From assembly GCF_030813595.1 (NCBI RefSeq), contig NZ_JAUSUH010000003.1:372001-436000 (forward strand): 64,000 nucleotides of DNA, in the 5' to 3' direction. The stretch comes from Ancylobacter vacuolatus. Its GTDB lineage: Bacteria > Pseudomonadota > Alphaproteobacteria > Rhizobiales > Xanthobacteraceae. Under the pieces are notes generated by a model. The model was not told the DNA's origin and did not search any database. It was given only the letters and a program-made list of their open reading frames with translations. Shown here one piece after another: positions 41,655 through 49,764 of the stretch (position 1 is its first letter; each line of letters opens with the position of its first letter). A program made the translations under genes and the position numbers.

Positions 41655-42650
41655 ATGTCGCTCGCCAGTGCCGCCCTGCTCTCGCCACCTGTCCTTTGTT
41701 TCGGCCTGGGGGCGCTCGCCTGCGCCCTGCGCAGCAATCTGCGCGTGCCGGCGCCGGTGTTCGAGGCGGTGTCGATCTATCTCCTCCTCGCCATCGGGCT
41801 GAAGGGCGGGGCGGAGCTGGCGGAAACGCGCTGGGCGGACTTCGCGGCGCCGGCGGGCGCGGCGCTGGCACTCGGCCTTTTCATCCCGCTCTGGTGCTTC
41901 GTGGCGCTGCGCCGGCTCGCCGGCTTCGGCGTGGCGGACGCCGCCTCGCTCGCCGCGCACTACGGCTCGGTCTCCGCCGTCACCTTCATCGCCGTGATCA
42001 GCTATCTCGAACGCGCTGGCACTCCCCATGAAGGCTTCATGACCGCCATATTGGCGCTGATGGAAGCCCCGGCGATCGTTGTCGCGCTGCTGCTGGCCCG
42101 CATGGTCAGGGATCGGGCACAGGGCCACGCGGGCACCAACGCGGCGGACAGCGCCCAGCCCTCGCTGGGTGCCGCCCTGCGCGAGGTGATCTCCTCCAAG
42201 AGTTTCGTGCTGCTGGTCGGCGGGCTCGCCATTGGCGGGGTGATCGGCAAGACCGGCATGGCCCCGGTGCAGCCCTTCTTCGGCGACCTGTTCCTCGGCT
42301 TCCTCTGCCTGTTCCTGCTCGAACTTGGCATCGTCGCGGCAGAGAAGGCGGACGAGGCTTGGAAGGCGGGCGGCCGGCTGCTGGCCTTCGCAATCGCCGC
42401 GCCGCTGGTCAATGGCGCGCTGGGACTTCTGGCCGGGGTTGCCGCCGGCCTGTCGGAAGGCGGAGCGATCGTGCTGGCGACGCTAGCGGCCAGCGCTTCC
42501 TACATCGCGGCGCCGGCAGCGGTCCGGCTCGCCCTGCCGCAGGCCAATGCCGCCTACGCGCTGGCGGCCTCCCTTGCCGTCACTTTTCCGCTGAATGTGG
42601 TGTTCGGCATCCCGCTCTATGCGGCGCTGGCGGGCCTGGTCTATCGCTGA
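41655..42650 (+). CDS. SbtA-like sodium-dependent bicarbonate transporter family permease
   Basis: A 331-residue membrane protein with about ten helices in two inverted halves, as in the SbtA family (DUF897). Typical stretches are VFEAVSIYLLLAIGLKGG (about 35-52), AAHYGSVSAVTFIAVISYLE (about 104-123), EAPAIVVALLLARM, and near the end ASASYIAAPAAVRLALPQANA, which mirrors the first-half motif. The family takes up bicarbonate with sodium; in heterotrophs the solute may differ. No carbon-fixation genes lie in this window. ATG at 41655 follows GAGGGAA. Confidence 0.88.
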   Translation: MSLASAALLSPPVLCFGLGALACALRSNLRVPAPVFEAVSIYLLLAIGLKGGAELAETRWADFAAPAGAALALGLFIPLWCFVALRRLAGFGVADAASLAAHYGSVSAVTFIAVISYLERAGTPHEGFMTAILALMEAPAIVVALLLARMVRDRAQGHAGTNAADSAQPSLGAALREVISSKSFVLLVGGLAIGGVIGKTGMAPVQPFFGDLFLGFLCLFLLELGIVAAEKADEAWKAGGRLLAFAIAAPLVNGALGLLAGVAAGLSEGGAIVLATLAASASYIAAPAAVRLALPQANAAYALAASLAVTFPLNVVFGIPLYAALAGLVYR

Positions 42651-42706
42651 GTGCGCCGTGCCTGCGGCATCCTGATCCGGTCCGCAGGGCGCGCCGTAAA
42701 AGCGGC

Positions 42707-43156
42707 ATGAGGTCGGCTCCTGCTTCTTCCCCCCGTGCGCCCAATGTCCGTGTCACCGCTTGGCTGCTCGCCTCGGCTGGAACGCTGCCATTCCTTGCTG
42801 CCATCGCCGATGCAGCTGTCCTCGGCGCCGGCCGGGTGGGCACGGTGCAGATCTATGGGGCGCTGATCGCCTCCTTCGTCTGCGGCATGCACTGGGCGGC
42901 GGCGCTGTTTGCGCCCCAAACCCTGGCTGTCCGGCTCTTCGTGCTCAGCAACGTCGCCGCGCTGCTCGCCTGGCTGGCGGCGCTGCTGGCGCCGCAGCCC
43001 GGCTTCCTCATTCTCGCCGCTATTTTCGTAGCGCTGCTCGGCGTCGACCAGCATCTGCGCGTTCGCGGGCTGTGGCCCGATTGGTTCTGGAAGCTGCGTG
43101 TCGCCATCAGCGCGGTGGTGGTGAGCGCCTGTGTGTGGATCGGGCTTACCGCATGA
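42707..43156 (+). CDS. DUF3429 membrane protein
   Basis: A 149-residue protein with four to five hydrophobic helices matching DUF3429: 'LASAGTLPFL', then 'YGALIASFVCGMHWAAAL', 'NVAALLAWLAALL', and a C-terminal 'R.LWP.WFWKLR...'. Function unknown; the GxHW motif is typical. It is the first gene of a four-gene coupled operon: its stop overlaps the start of the FAD oxidoreductase gene (ATGA). Confidence 0.85.
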   Translation: MRSAPASSPRAPNVRVTAWLLASAGTLPFLAAIADAAVLGAGRVGTVQIYGALIASFVCGMHWAAALFAPQTLAVRLFVLSNVAALLAWLAALLAPQPGFLILAAIFVALLGVDQHLRVRGLWPDWFWKLRVAISAVVVSACVWIGLTA

Positions 43157-44133
43157 AACGCATCGCCATCATTGGTGCCGGCCTCTCCGGACTGACGCTC
43201 GCCCACGCGCTGAAGGGGCGGGCGGAGATCACCGTGTTCGAGAAGGCGCGCGGCCCTGGCGGGCGCACCGCCACCCGACGCGAGGGGGCCTATCGGTTCG
43301 ATCACGGCGCCCCCTGCTTCACCGCGCGCACGCCGGCCTTCATGGCCTGGCTCGCGCCCCTGCTGGCGGCAGGCGTGGTGGCCGAGTGGCCGGGAGCGGT
43401 CAGCAATCTGCAGGGCGGCCGCGTTGCGGGCATCCGTCATCGCGTCGAACGCCTCCTCGTCGGCGTGCCCGGCATGAACGCCCTCGCGGCCCATCTTGCC
43501 GGATCCGTCAAGCTGCAGGTCGGCATTGATGTTGCGCCGCTCGCGGCCGGGGCGGGACCTCACCCTCTCGCAAGCGGGAGCGGCGAGGCACTGGGTACGT
43601 TCGATCTCGTGATCTCGACCGCGCCGGCGGAGCAGAGCCGAGCCCTGTTCGGCGCGGTGGCGGGCGGCGAGGCCTTTCCAGACGTCAGGATGAAGCCCCG
43701 CCACGCCCTGATGGTGGCGCTCGACAAGCCCTGGTACCAGGGCTGGATCGCCGCGCGGGTGATGGACGGGCCGCTTCGCTGGATCACCGTCGACAGCTCC
43801 AAGCCCGGGCGGGCCACGGAAACCACCAGCCTCGTCGTTCAGACCCGCAGTCGGTGGTCTCGCCTGCATTGCGACACGCCGGCGGAACTGCTGGCACCGA
43901 CGCTGCTGCACGCGCTGACAGCGGCGCTGCCCTTTGACCTTCCGGCTCCAGCCCTGGCGAAGGCGCACCGCTGGCGCTCGGCGCTGGTCGAGCAAGGCGA
44001 CAGGCCCGGTCCGTGGATCTCACCGGACGGCACCTTGGCCGCTACGGGCGACTGGGCCGGCACGAGCCGGATCGAAGAGGTGTGCCTGGCCGCGCTCGAC
44101 CTCGCCGAGCGTCTCAAAAAAGACCTGCCATGA
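43153..44133 (+). CDS. FAD-dependent amine oxidase/renalase-like oxidoreductase
   Basis: A 326-residue flavoprotein. The FAD-binding start is IAIIGAGLSGLTLAHALKG with Glu at VFEKARGPGGRTATRR and then the FDHGAPCF motif, a pattern typical of renalase-like proteins (MSMEG_5348/YobN-like). A C-terminal 'TGDWAGTSRIEEVCLAAL' (ATGDWAG... near 295) closes the FAD site. The substrate is unknown; members oxidise dihydropyridine nucleotides or amines. Coupled at both ends to neighbours. Confidence 0.9.
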   Translation: MKRIAIIGAGLSGLTLAHALKGRAEITVFEKARGPGGRTATRREGAYRFDHGAPCFTARTPAFMAWLAPLLAAGVVAEWPGAVSNLQGGRVAGIRHRVERLLVGVPGMNALAAHLAGSVKLQVGIDVAPLAAGAGPHPLASGSGEALGTFDLVISTAPAEQSRALFGAVAGGEAFPDVRMKPRHALMVALDKPWYQGWIAARVMDGPLRWITVDSSKPGRATETTSLVVQTRSRWSRLHCDTPAELLAPTLLHALTAALPFDLPAPALAKAHRWRSALVEQGDRPGPWISPDGTLAATGDWAGTSRIEEVCLAALDLAERLKKDLP

Positions 44134-44492
44134 GCGCGGTAACGGTCTGGTACGATTCGCAATGCCCGCTGTGCCGGCGCGAGATCGCCCTGATGCAGCG
44201 CCTCGACCATCGCGGGCGGATCGCCTTTGTCGATCTCGAATTGGCGGACGCCTGCCCGGTCGACCGCGGCGCCATGCTGGCGCGCCTGCACGCCACCGAG
44301 GACGGATGCCTGCTGACCGGCGCGGCGGCCTTCGCCGCGATGTGGCGGCAAATTCCGCTGCTCCGCCCGCTGGGTCTTGCGGCGCGCAACCGTCATGTCC
44401 TTGCGCTGCTGGAGCAGGCTTATCGGGGGTTTCTTCGGCTGCGGCCGCGGCTGCAGAGCTTCGCACGGCGCTTTGAGGAGACGCGCCGGTGA
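44130..44492 (+). CDS. DCC family thiol-disulfide protein (DUF393)
   Basis: A 120-residue DUF393/DCC protein. The hallmark YDSQCPLCRREI, with Asp and the Cys-x-x-Cys pair, is at residues 8-19, and the 'CLLTGAAAFAAMWRQIP' helix follows. Thioredoxin-like fold is expected, role unknown. ATG at 44130 overlaps the preceding stop; its own stop overlaps the SDR start (GTGA). Confidence 0.88.
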   Translation: MSAVTVWYDSQCPLCRREIALMQRLDHRGRIAFVDLELADACPVDRGAMLARLHATEDGCLLTGAAAFAAMWRQIPLLRPLGLAARNRHVLALLEQAYRGFLRLRPRLQSFARRFEETRR

Positions 44493-45172
44493 GGCTCGCC
44501 GTCATTATCGGGTCGAGCGGCGGCATAGGGGCGGCGCTGCATGAGGCGCTTTCGGAAAGCGGCGGCTTCGACGAGGTGATCGGCCTGTCGCGCCGGTCCG
44601 CCCCCCGGCTTGACCTGCTCGAGGAGGAAACCGTGGCGCAGGCGGCCCGCCATGTGGCGGGAAGGGGAACGCCGCATCTGGTGCTGGACGCCACCGGGCT
44701 GCTGTCCGATGCGACGTTGCAGCCGGAGAAGGCGCTGCGGGCGATCGACCCGGCGGCGATGGCACGCGCCTTCGCCATCAACGCCATCGGGCCGGCGCTG
44801 CTGATGAAGCACTTCCTGCCCCTCCTGCCGCGCGCCGCGCCCGCCGTCTTCGCGACACTGTCGGCCAAGGTCGGCAGCATCGGGGATAACCGGCTGGGCG
44901 GCTGGTACAGCTACCGCGCCTCGAAGGCCGCGCTCAACCAGCTGGTGCGGTGCGCCGCGATCGAGCTGAAGCGCACCCATGGCGCGGCTGTGTGTGTCGC
45001 CGTGCACCCGGGCACGGTGTCGACGCCGCTGTCCCGCCCCTTCGCCAAGGTGGGGCTGGAGCCGCTTTCCCCCGCCGAAGCGGCGCGCGACCTGCTGGCC
45101 GGCCTGACGAAGCTGGGCCCGGCCGACAGCGGCGGCTTCTTCGACCGTCACGGCAACCCGCTGCCATTCTGA
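44489..45172 (+). CDS. Short-chain dehydrogenase/reductase (CsgA-like)
   Basis: A 227-residue SDR with the variant start VIIGSSGGIGAALHEAL and the Tyr-Lys pair in YSYRASKAALNQLVRCAAIELK. It ends 'GGFFDRHGNPLPF', typical of the C-factor/CsgA-like SDR group. Last gene of the DUF3429-oxidoreductase-DCC-SDR operon. Related sets of genes occur in the light or singlet-oxygen responses of other bacteria; that link is inference. Converges with the CoxM-like gene. Confidence 0.9.
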   Translation: MRLAVIIGSSGGIGAALHEALSESGGFDEVIGLSRRSAPRLDLLEEETVAQAARHVAGRGTPHLVLDATGLLSDATLQPEKALRAIDPAAMARAFAINAIGPALLMKHFLPLLPRAAPAVFATLSAKVGSIGDNRLGGWYSYRASKAALNQLVRCAAIELKRTHGAAVCVAVHPGTVSTPLSRPFAKVGLEPLSPAEAARDLLAGLTKLGPADSGGFFDRHGNPLPF

Positions 45173-45226
45173 TAGGTCGGCGGCGGCCCGCGCAACCGGC
45201 ACCGGTGTACAAAGCGGCGGTTCTGA

Positions 45227-46051
45227 TCAGGCGCCAGCTGTCATCAGTCGCGCCACGGCGCGACGGGCCATCGCGCCGGCGAGGTGGGCGCGATAGGCGC
45301 CGCTGCCATGGATGTCCTCGATCATCTCGTCCGCCGACAGGACGAGACCCGCCAGCGCCGTGGGCGAGAAGTGAGCGGCAAGCGCAGCCTCCGCCTCGCT
45401 CCAGCGAAAGACGCCGCCCTGCCCGGCCCCGGTGACAGCGACCCGCACTGGGCTTTCGCCGCTCAACGCTTCGCCCCGCCAGATGAAGACGCCCGCCATG
45501 GCATAACGCGAGGCGGGGTTGCGGAATTTCTCATAGGCCCCCTCCCCGCCCAGCGGGAACAAAACCTTGACCACGATCTCGTCCGGCTCCAGCGCGGTCT
45601 CGAACAGGCCGGTGAAAAAATCGGCAGCCGGGATTTCCCGCCGATCGGTAACGATGGTGGCGTCAAGCGCGAGGCACGCGGCGGGATAGTCGGCGGACGG
45701 GTCGTTATTGGCGATCGCGCCGCCCAGCGTGCCGCGATTGCGCACAGCGGGATCGCCGATCAGCCCGGCGAGCGCCGCCAGCGCCGGCAGGCTCTCGCGC
45801 ACCAGCGGCGAGGCTTCGACGTCGGCATGGCGGGCCATGGCGCCGAGGACCAGCCGGCCGTCCTCGCGTGCAATGGCGCGCAGGGCCGGCAGGGCGCCGA
45901 GGTCGACCAGATCGCTCGGGGCGGCCAGCCGCTGCTTCAGCGTGGCGATCAGCGTCTGGCCACCAGCGAGCGGCTTGGCCTCCTCCCGCGCCTGCAGCAG
46001 GGCGACAGCCTCCGCGAGGGTGTCCGGGCGGTGATATGTGAAGGCGAACAT
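45227..46051 (-). CDS. Molybdenum hydroxylase FAD-binding subunit (CoxM-like)
   Basis: A 274-residue FAD-binding medium subunit of the xanthine dehydrogenase/CO dehydrogenase family. FAD motifs AGGQT (29-33) and TLGGAIANNDPSAD (108-121) are present, with a C-terminal CO-dehydrogenase-flavoprotein domain (about 170-270). It would pass electrons from the (2Fe-2S) subunit to FAD and then to an acceptor. It follows the CoxS-like gene by 9 bases. No large molybdopterin subunit is encoded after it; a plus-strand SDR follows instead. Confidence 0.93.
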   Translation of the reverse strand: MFAFTYHRPDTLAEAVALLQAREEAKPLAGGQTLIATLKQRLAAPSDLVDLGALPALRAIAREDGRLVLGAMARHADVEASPLVRESLPALAALAGLIGDPAVRNRGTLGGAIANNDPSADYPAACLALDATIVTDRREIPAADFFTGLFETALEPDEIVVKVLFPLGGEGAYEKFRNPASRYAMAGVFIWRGEALSGESPVRVAVTGAGQGGVFRWSEAEAALAAHFSPTALAGLVLSADEMIEDIHGSGAYRAHLAGAMARRAVARLMTAGA

Positions 46052-46060
46052 GACGCTCTC

Positions 46061-46594
46061 CTATTCCTGCCCACCGGCAGGCCCACCCATGGCGCGCGCG
46101 CCGGCAATGATGGCCTTGACGATGTTGTGGTAGCCAGTGCAGCGGCAGATATTCCCCTCCAGCTCGGCCCGCACGGTCGCCTCGTCCAGAACGGGACCGT
46201 GGCGACGCACCATGTCCATGGCGGCGAGGATCATCCCCGGCGTGCAGAAGCCGCATTGCAACCCATGATGCTCGCGAAAGGCCTCCTGCATCGGGTGCAG
46301 CGTCTCCCCCGTGGCCACCCCCTCGATCGTCCGCACGTCGCATCCTTCCACCTGCACAACGAGCACGGCGCAGGCTTTGACCGCCACGCCATCGACATGC
46401 ACGGTGCAGGCGCCGCATTGGCTGGTGTCGCAGCCGACATGCGTGCCGGTGAGCCGCAATTCGTCGCGCAGCAGCTGCACCAGCAGCATCCGCACATCCA
46501 CCGTGACGGAAACGGCGGTGCCGTTCACGGTCAGCGAAAGGAGGCGTGGCGGGGGGGCCGCCAGCATGGTGTCGTCGAGCGGGCTGGGCTGCAT
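46061..46594 (-). CDS. Molybdenum hydroxylase (2Fe-2S) subunit (CoxS-like)
   Basis: A 177-residue small subunit with both (2Fe-2S) clusters. Plant-type: Cys55, Cys60, Cys63 and Cys75 in [10 protein letters not shown]...C. Second: Cys114, Cys117, Cys150 and Cys152 in QCGFCTPGM and CRCTGY. The N-terminal 15 residues extend beyond the usual start. It lies between coxG-like and coxM-like genes. Substrates of this enzyme class include CO, purines and N-heterocycles. Confidence 0.93.
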   Translation of the reverse strand: MQPSPLDDTMLAAPPPRLLSLTVNGTAVSVTVDVRMLLVQLLRDELRLTGTHVGCDTSQCGACTVHVDGVAVKACAVLVVQVEGCDVRTIEGVATGETLHPMQEAFREHHGLQCGFCTPGMILAAMDMVRRHGPVLDEATVRAELEGNICRCTGYHNIVKAIIAGARAMGGPAGGQE

Positions 46595-46639
46595 CGCACT
46601 ACTCCCGCGTTCCGGAGGGGGGTGCGGCTCGGGGCGTGA

Positions 46640-47125
46640 TCACGGCGCGGCCTCGCTCGGCAGGGCCGGTGCGGGGATCGGCGGCGGGGCGACGATCTCC
46701 GCGAAGGCACTGAAGAATTCGCCCGCCAGCTTGCGGGAGGTGCTGTCGATCAGCCGGGCGCCCAGCTGGGCGATCTTACCGCCGACCATGGCCTGGGCCG
46801 AGTAGTTCAGGAGCGTGGCACCGTCCGCCTCCGGCTCCAGCCAGACATCGGCGCCCCCCTTGGCAAAGCCGGCGACGCCGCCCTGCCCCTCGCCCGTGAT
46901 GCGGTAGCGGTGGGGCGGATCGAAGTCGGACAGTGTCACCGCACCGGAAAAGCTGGCCTTCACCGGCCCGATCTTGAGCGTGACCCGCGCGGTGAAGGCG
47001 GTGGCAGAGGCCTGCACCAGCTCCTGGCAGCCGGGAATGCACTGGCGAAGGATGTCAGGATCGTTGAGAGCCTGCCACACCGCCTCGCGGGGAGCCTCGA
47101 TGCGCTGCGCGCCGGTCAGTTCCAT
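46640..47125 (-). CDS. CoxG-like membrane-anchor/SRPBCC protein
   Basis: A 161-residue CoxG (carbon monoxide dehydrogenase subunit G) family protein with the START/SRPBCC fold: APREAVWQALNDPDILRQCIPGC at the start, then KIGPVKASFSGAVTL and GEGQGGVAGFAKGGADV. CoxG recruits CO dehydrogenase to the membrane, and homologues accompany many molybdenum hydroxylases. First gene of the CoxG-CoxS-CoxM unit; divergent from the ABC importer operon. ATG at 47125 follows AGGTGG. Confidence 0.92.
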   Translation of the reverse strand: MELTGAQRIEAPREAVWQALNDPDILRQCIPGCQELVQASATAFTARVTLKIGPVKASFSGAVTLSDFDPPHRYRITGEGQGGVAGFAKGGADVWLEPEADGATLLNYSAQAMVGGKIAQLGARLIDSTSRKLAGEFFSAFAEIVAPPPIPAPALPSEAAP

Positions 47126-47559
47126 GTGCCACCTGCCTCAAAAGCCACGCGCCGGCGTTGAAAACGCCGGGTGTGAAAATCACGCTCATTCGCCTCGCCC
47201 CGCCTGACCGCGGGCGGCGATGGGGACGCCGGGCACGCAGCGTCCTGGCAGAGCTAGCAACGCCCATGCCAAACGGTTTCCCCACCCGCCGATGTGCCCC
47301 GCATGGCAAGGGCGTTGCCGGCCGGAGCGGGACGAAGGGCGCGAATGCCACCTTGTTCACCGCCGGCTGCCCAAAATTAACGCAGCCATCAACACCGTTA
47401 AATATTGAGCAAATCCCCCTGATTGGTATGGTTACATAGCACACCAGACCATCCGGCACCGGCGCTGACCCGCCCGTCGTCGGAGGCGCGCGACACGAAG
47501 GCCCCGCCGGGCAGGGGCCGCAGCGACCCTTTGGCATTTCCAGCACAGGAAAAAATCGC
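47126..47559. other. 434-base intergenic region between two divergent operons
   Basis: No gene is supported here. It separates the Cox-like operon (minus) from the branched-chain-type ABC operon (plus). The last 180 bases are less GC-rich. GATTGGTATGGTT (starting at 47421) partly resembles the GntR-type operator found at 52205, 60428 and 62310. No clear sigma70 promoter pair was identified. Confidence 0.5.
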
Positions 47560-48783
47560 ATGTTCGCACAGGGTATCCTTCGTTCCGCACGCGCCGGCCT
47601 GCTGGCAGGCGGCGTCGCCACCGGCCTGCTTGCCGCCGCGCTGACGTCCCCCGCTTTGGCGCAGGAGACGATCAAAATCGGCGCCCCGCTCGCCCTCACT
47701 GGCGGCCTGGCCGACGAAGGCCACAAGCAGGACGTCGTCTGGAAGATGTGGGTTGAGAAGATCAACGCCGCCGGCGGCATCCAGGTGGGCGACAAGAAGC
47801 TCAAGGTCGAGCTGATCGAATATGACTACCAGTCGGAAGGACAGCGGGCCTCCCAGCTCGCCGAGAAGCTGATCAATGACGACAAGGTGCAGTTCCTGTT
47901 CTCGCCCTTCGGCTCGGGCCACACCAAGATCGTCGCTGGTGTCGGCGAGCGTTACCAGGTGCCGACCATCGCCTGTGTCGCCTCCTCCGAGAGCGTCTAT
48001 GACCAGACGCTGAAATATCTGTTCGGCACGCTTTCTCCCAATGGCGGCATGACCACCGCCATGGTGAAGTTCTTCAAGGAGAAGTTCCCGAAAACCAAGT
48101 CGATCGCCGTGCTCGGCCGCGACGACGTGTTCCCAAAATCCATGGCCGAAGGCATCGCCAAGGCGGCCGAGGCCGGCGGGCTGACCATCGCCTACAAGGA
48201 ACTCTATCCGGTCGGCACCATGGACCACGCGGCCGCGCTCTCCTCGATCAAGGCCGCCAAACCGGACTGGATCTACATCACCGGCTACACTCAGGACCTG
48301 ATCCTCGCCCGCAAGCAGATGCAGGATCTCGGCGTCACCGCGCCGATCGTCACCATGGTGACAGGCCCTTCCTACAAGGAGTTCACCGACGGCCTCGGCC
48401 CGCTGGCCAATGGCATCTCCTCGTCGAGCTGGTGGCATCACCTCACCAGCTATGAGGGCCAGGGCATGTGGCCGACCACCGCCGCCTTCTATGAGGATTT
48501 CAAGGCCCGCACCAAGGGCGACCCGGACTATGTGCACGGCTCCTGCGCGGCGGCGGGCGAGGTCATCGTCGACGCGCTCGCCCGCGCCGGCTCGCTCGAC
48601 AAGGCCAAGGTGCGCGACGCCATCGCCGCGACCGACATCCAGACCTTCTACGGCCCGATCAAGTTCGGCCCCAACGGCATGAACCTCTCGCGCGAACTGC
48701 CGATCATCCAGGTGCAGGACCAGGCCATCAAGGTGCTCGCTCCCGCCGCGATCAAGAACGCCGACATGATCGCCATGCCCTGA
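47560..48783 (+). CDS. Branched-chain amino acid-type ABC transporter substrate-binding protein
   Basis: A 407-residue periplasmic binding protein with a signal peptide ending near residue 34 (SPALAQ). The LivJ/amide-type fold is clear: IKIGAPLALTGGLADEGHKQDVV, IQVGDKKLKVELIEYDY, LINDDKVQFLFSPFGSG, then 'AAIAASESVYDQT' like sites. The solute may be an amino acid, amide, urea or aromatic acid. Genes nearby for PLP and CoA-transferase enzymes suggest an amino-acid-like or heterocyclic compound, by inference only. A strong hairpin follows the gene. Confidence 0.92.
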   Translation: MFAQGILRSARAGLLAGGVATGLLAAALTSPALAQETIKIGAPLALTGGLADEGHKQDVVWKMWVEKINAAGGIQVGDKKLKVELIEYDYQSEGQRASQLAEKLINDDKVQFLFSPFGSGHTKIVAGVGERYQVPTIACVASSESVYDQTLKYLFGTLSPNGGMTTAMVKFFKEKFPKTKSIAVLGRDDVFPKSMAEGIAKAAEAGGLTIAYKELYPVGTMDHAAALSSIKAAKPDWIYITGYTQDLILARKQMQDLGVTAPIVTMVTGPSYKEFTDGLGPLANGISSSSWWHHLTSYEGQGMWPTTAAFYEDFKARTKGDPDYVHGSCAAAGEVIVDALARAGSLDKAKVRDAIAATDIQTFYGPIKFGPNGMNLSRELPIIQVQDQAIKVLAPAAIKNADMIAMP

Positions 48784-48800
48784 CCGGGGCGCCTTCCGAG

Positions 48801-48825
48801 CGCGCGCCGGCCCCTCCGGCGCGCG
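48801..48825 (+). terminator. Strong hairpin between binding protein and permease genes
   Basis: CGCGCGCCGG and CCGGCGCGCG form a perfect 10-bp stem with a 5-base loop. There is no U-run. In ABC operons such hairpins commonly act as an attenuator or protect the binding-protein mRNA so that it is made in excess. Confidence 0.5.
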
Positions 48826-48900
48826 TCCTCTCCAGTCGTGCGGGCGTCCCACAGGCAGCGGCGTCGGACCAGCGACAGGGCGACAGCGGTTAAGAGTGAC

Positions 48901-49764
48901 ATGGCGATCTACCTGCAAATCCTCTCCAACGGCCTGATGCTCGGCGCGCTTTATGCCTGCCTGGCGGTCGGGTTCTCGCTGGTCTGGGGCGTGTTGAACG
49001 TCATCAACATGCTCCACGGCTCGTTCATCATCCTTGGTGGCTATCTCACCTTCTTCGCCTGGCATCTCTACGGCATCCATCCCGTGGTGATGCTCCCCCT
49101 CGTCGCGGCGCTGATGTTCGCGCTCGGCTTCGCGCTGCAGAAGCTGGTGATCAACCGCGTGGTGAGCGCCCCCGTTCTCACCACGCTGACGCTGACCTTC
49201 GGCCTCGACATGATCCTCTACAACGCGATGACCTACTGGTTCACCGCGACCCCGCGCCGGATCACGCTCGATCTCGGCGCGGTGCATCTGGGCTCCATCG
49301 TGCTGCCGGTGGACCGGCTCGTCGGCACCGGCCTCGCCTTGGCGATGACGCTGTTGCTCTATGCGGTGATGCGCGGCTCCTCCATCGGCCGGGCGATCGT
49401 CGCGGTGCGGATGGACCGTTCCGCCGCCGAGCTGATGGGCATCCGCACCGACCGCATCTACGCCATCACCTTCGGCATTGGCGCGCTGATGGCGGGCGTG
49501 GCCGGAGTGGTCTTCGCCACCGTGTTTCCCATCACCACCAACGTCACCGGCATCTGGCTCGGCAAGGCCTTCGTCGTCTGCGTGGTGGGCGGGCTCGGCT
49601 CGGTGCCGGGTGCGCTGGTCGGCGGGCTGGTGCTGGGGCTGGTGGAGAGTTTCGCCGGCCACTGGTTCGGGCCGCAGCAGGCGATCACCGCCGGCTTCGT
49701 GCTGATGCTGGTGCTGCTGCTCACCCGGCCAACCGGCCTCGTCGGCGTCAGGGGGTACGAATGA
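48901..49764 (+). CDS. Branched-chain-type ABC transporter permease LivH-like
   Basis: A 287-residue permease with eight helices. The conserved start is LQILSNGLMLGALYACLAVGFSLVWGVLNVINMLHGSFI (in pieces), and the cytoplasmic EAA-like loop is SSIGRAIVAVRMDRSAAELMGI. The ATG at 48901 is at the typical N-terminus; the frame is open from 48838. It ends overlapping the second permease start (ATGA). Confidence 0.93.
   Translation: MAIYLQILSNGLMLGALYACLAVGFSLVWGVLNVINMLHGSFIILGGYLTFFAWHLYGIHPVVMLPLVAALMFALGFALQKLVINRVVSAPVLTTLTLTFGLDMILYNAMTYWFTATPRRITLDLGAVHLGSIVLPVDRLVGTGLALAMTLLLYAVMRGSSIGRAIVAVRMDRSAAELMGIRTDRIYAITFGIGALMAGVAGVVFATVFPITTNVTGIWLGKAFVVCVVGGLGSVPGALVGGLVLGLVESFAGHWFGPQQAITAGFVLMLVLLLTRPTGLVGVRGYE

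Noticed and set aside
47398-49662. A 754-codon minus-strand frame over the importer genes
   Set aside because: Antisense to the binding-protein and LivH-like genes, which have signal peptide, motifs and ribosome binding sites; the product is His/Asp/Gly-rich without a fold.
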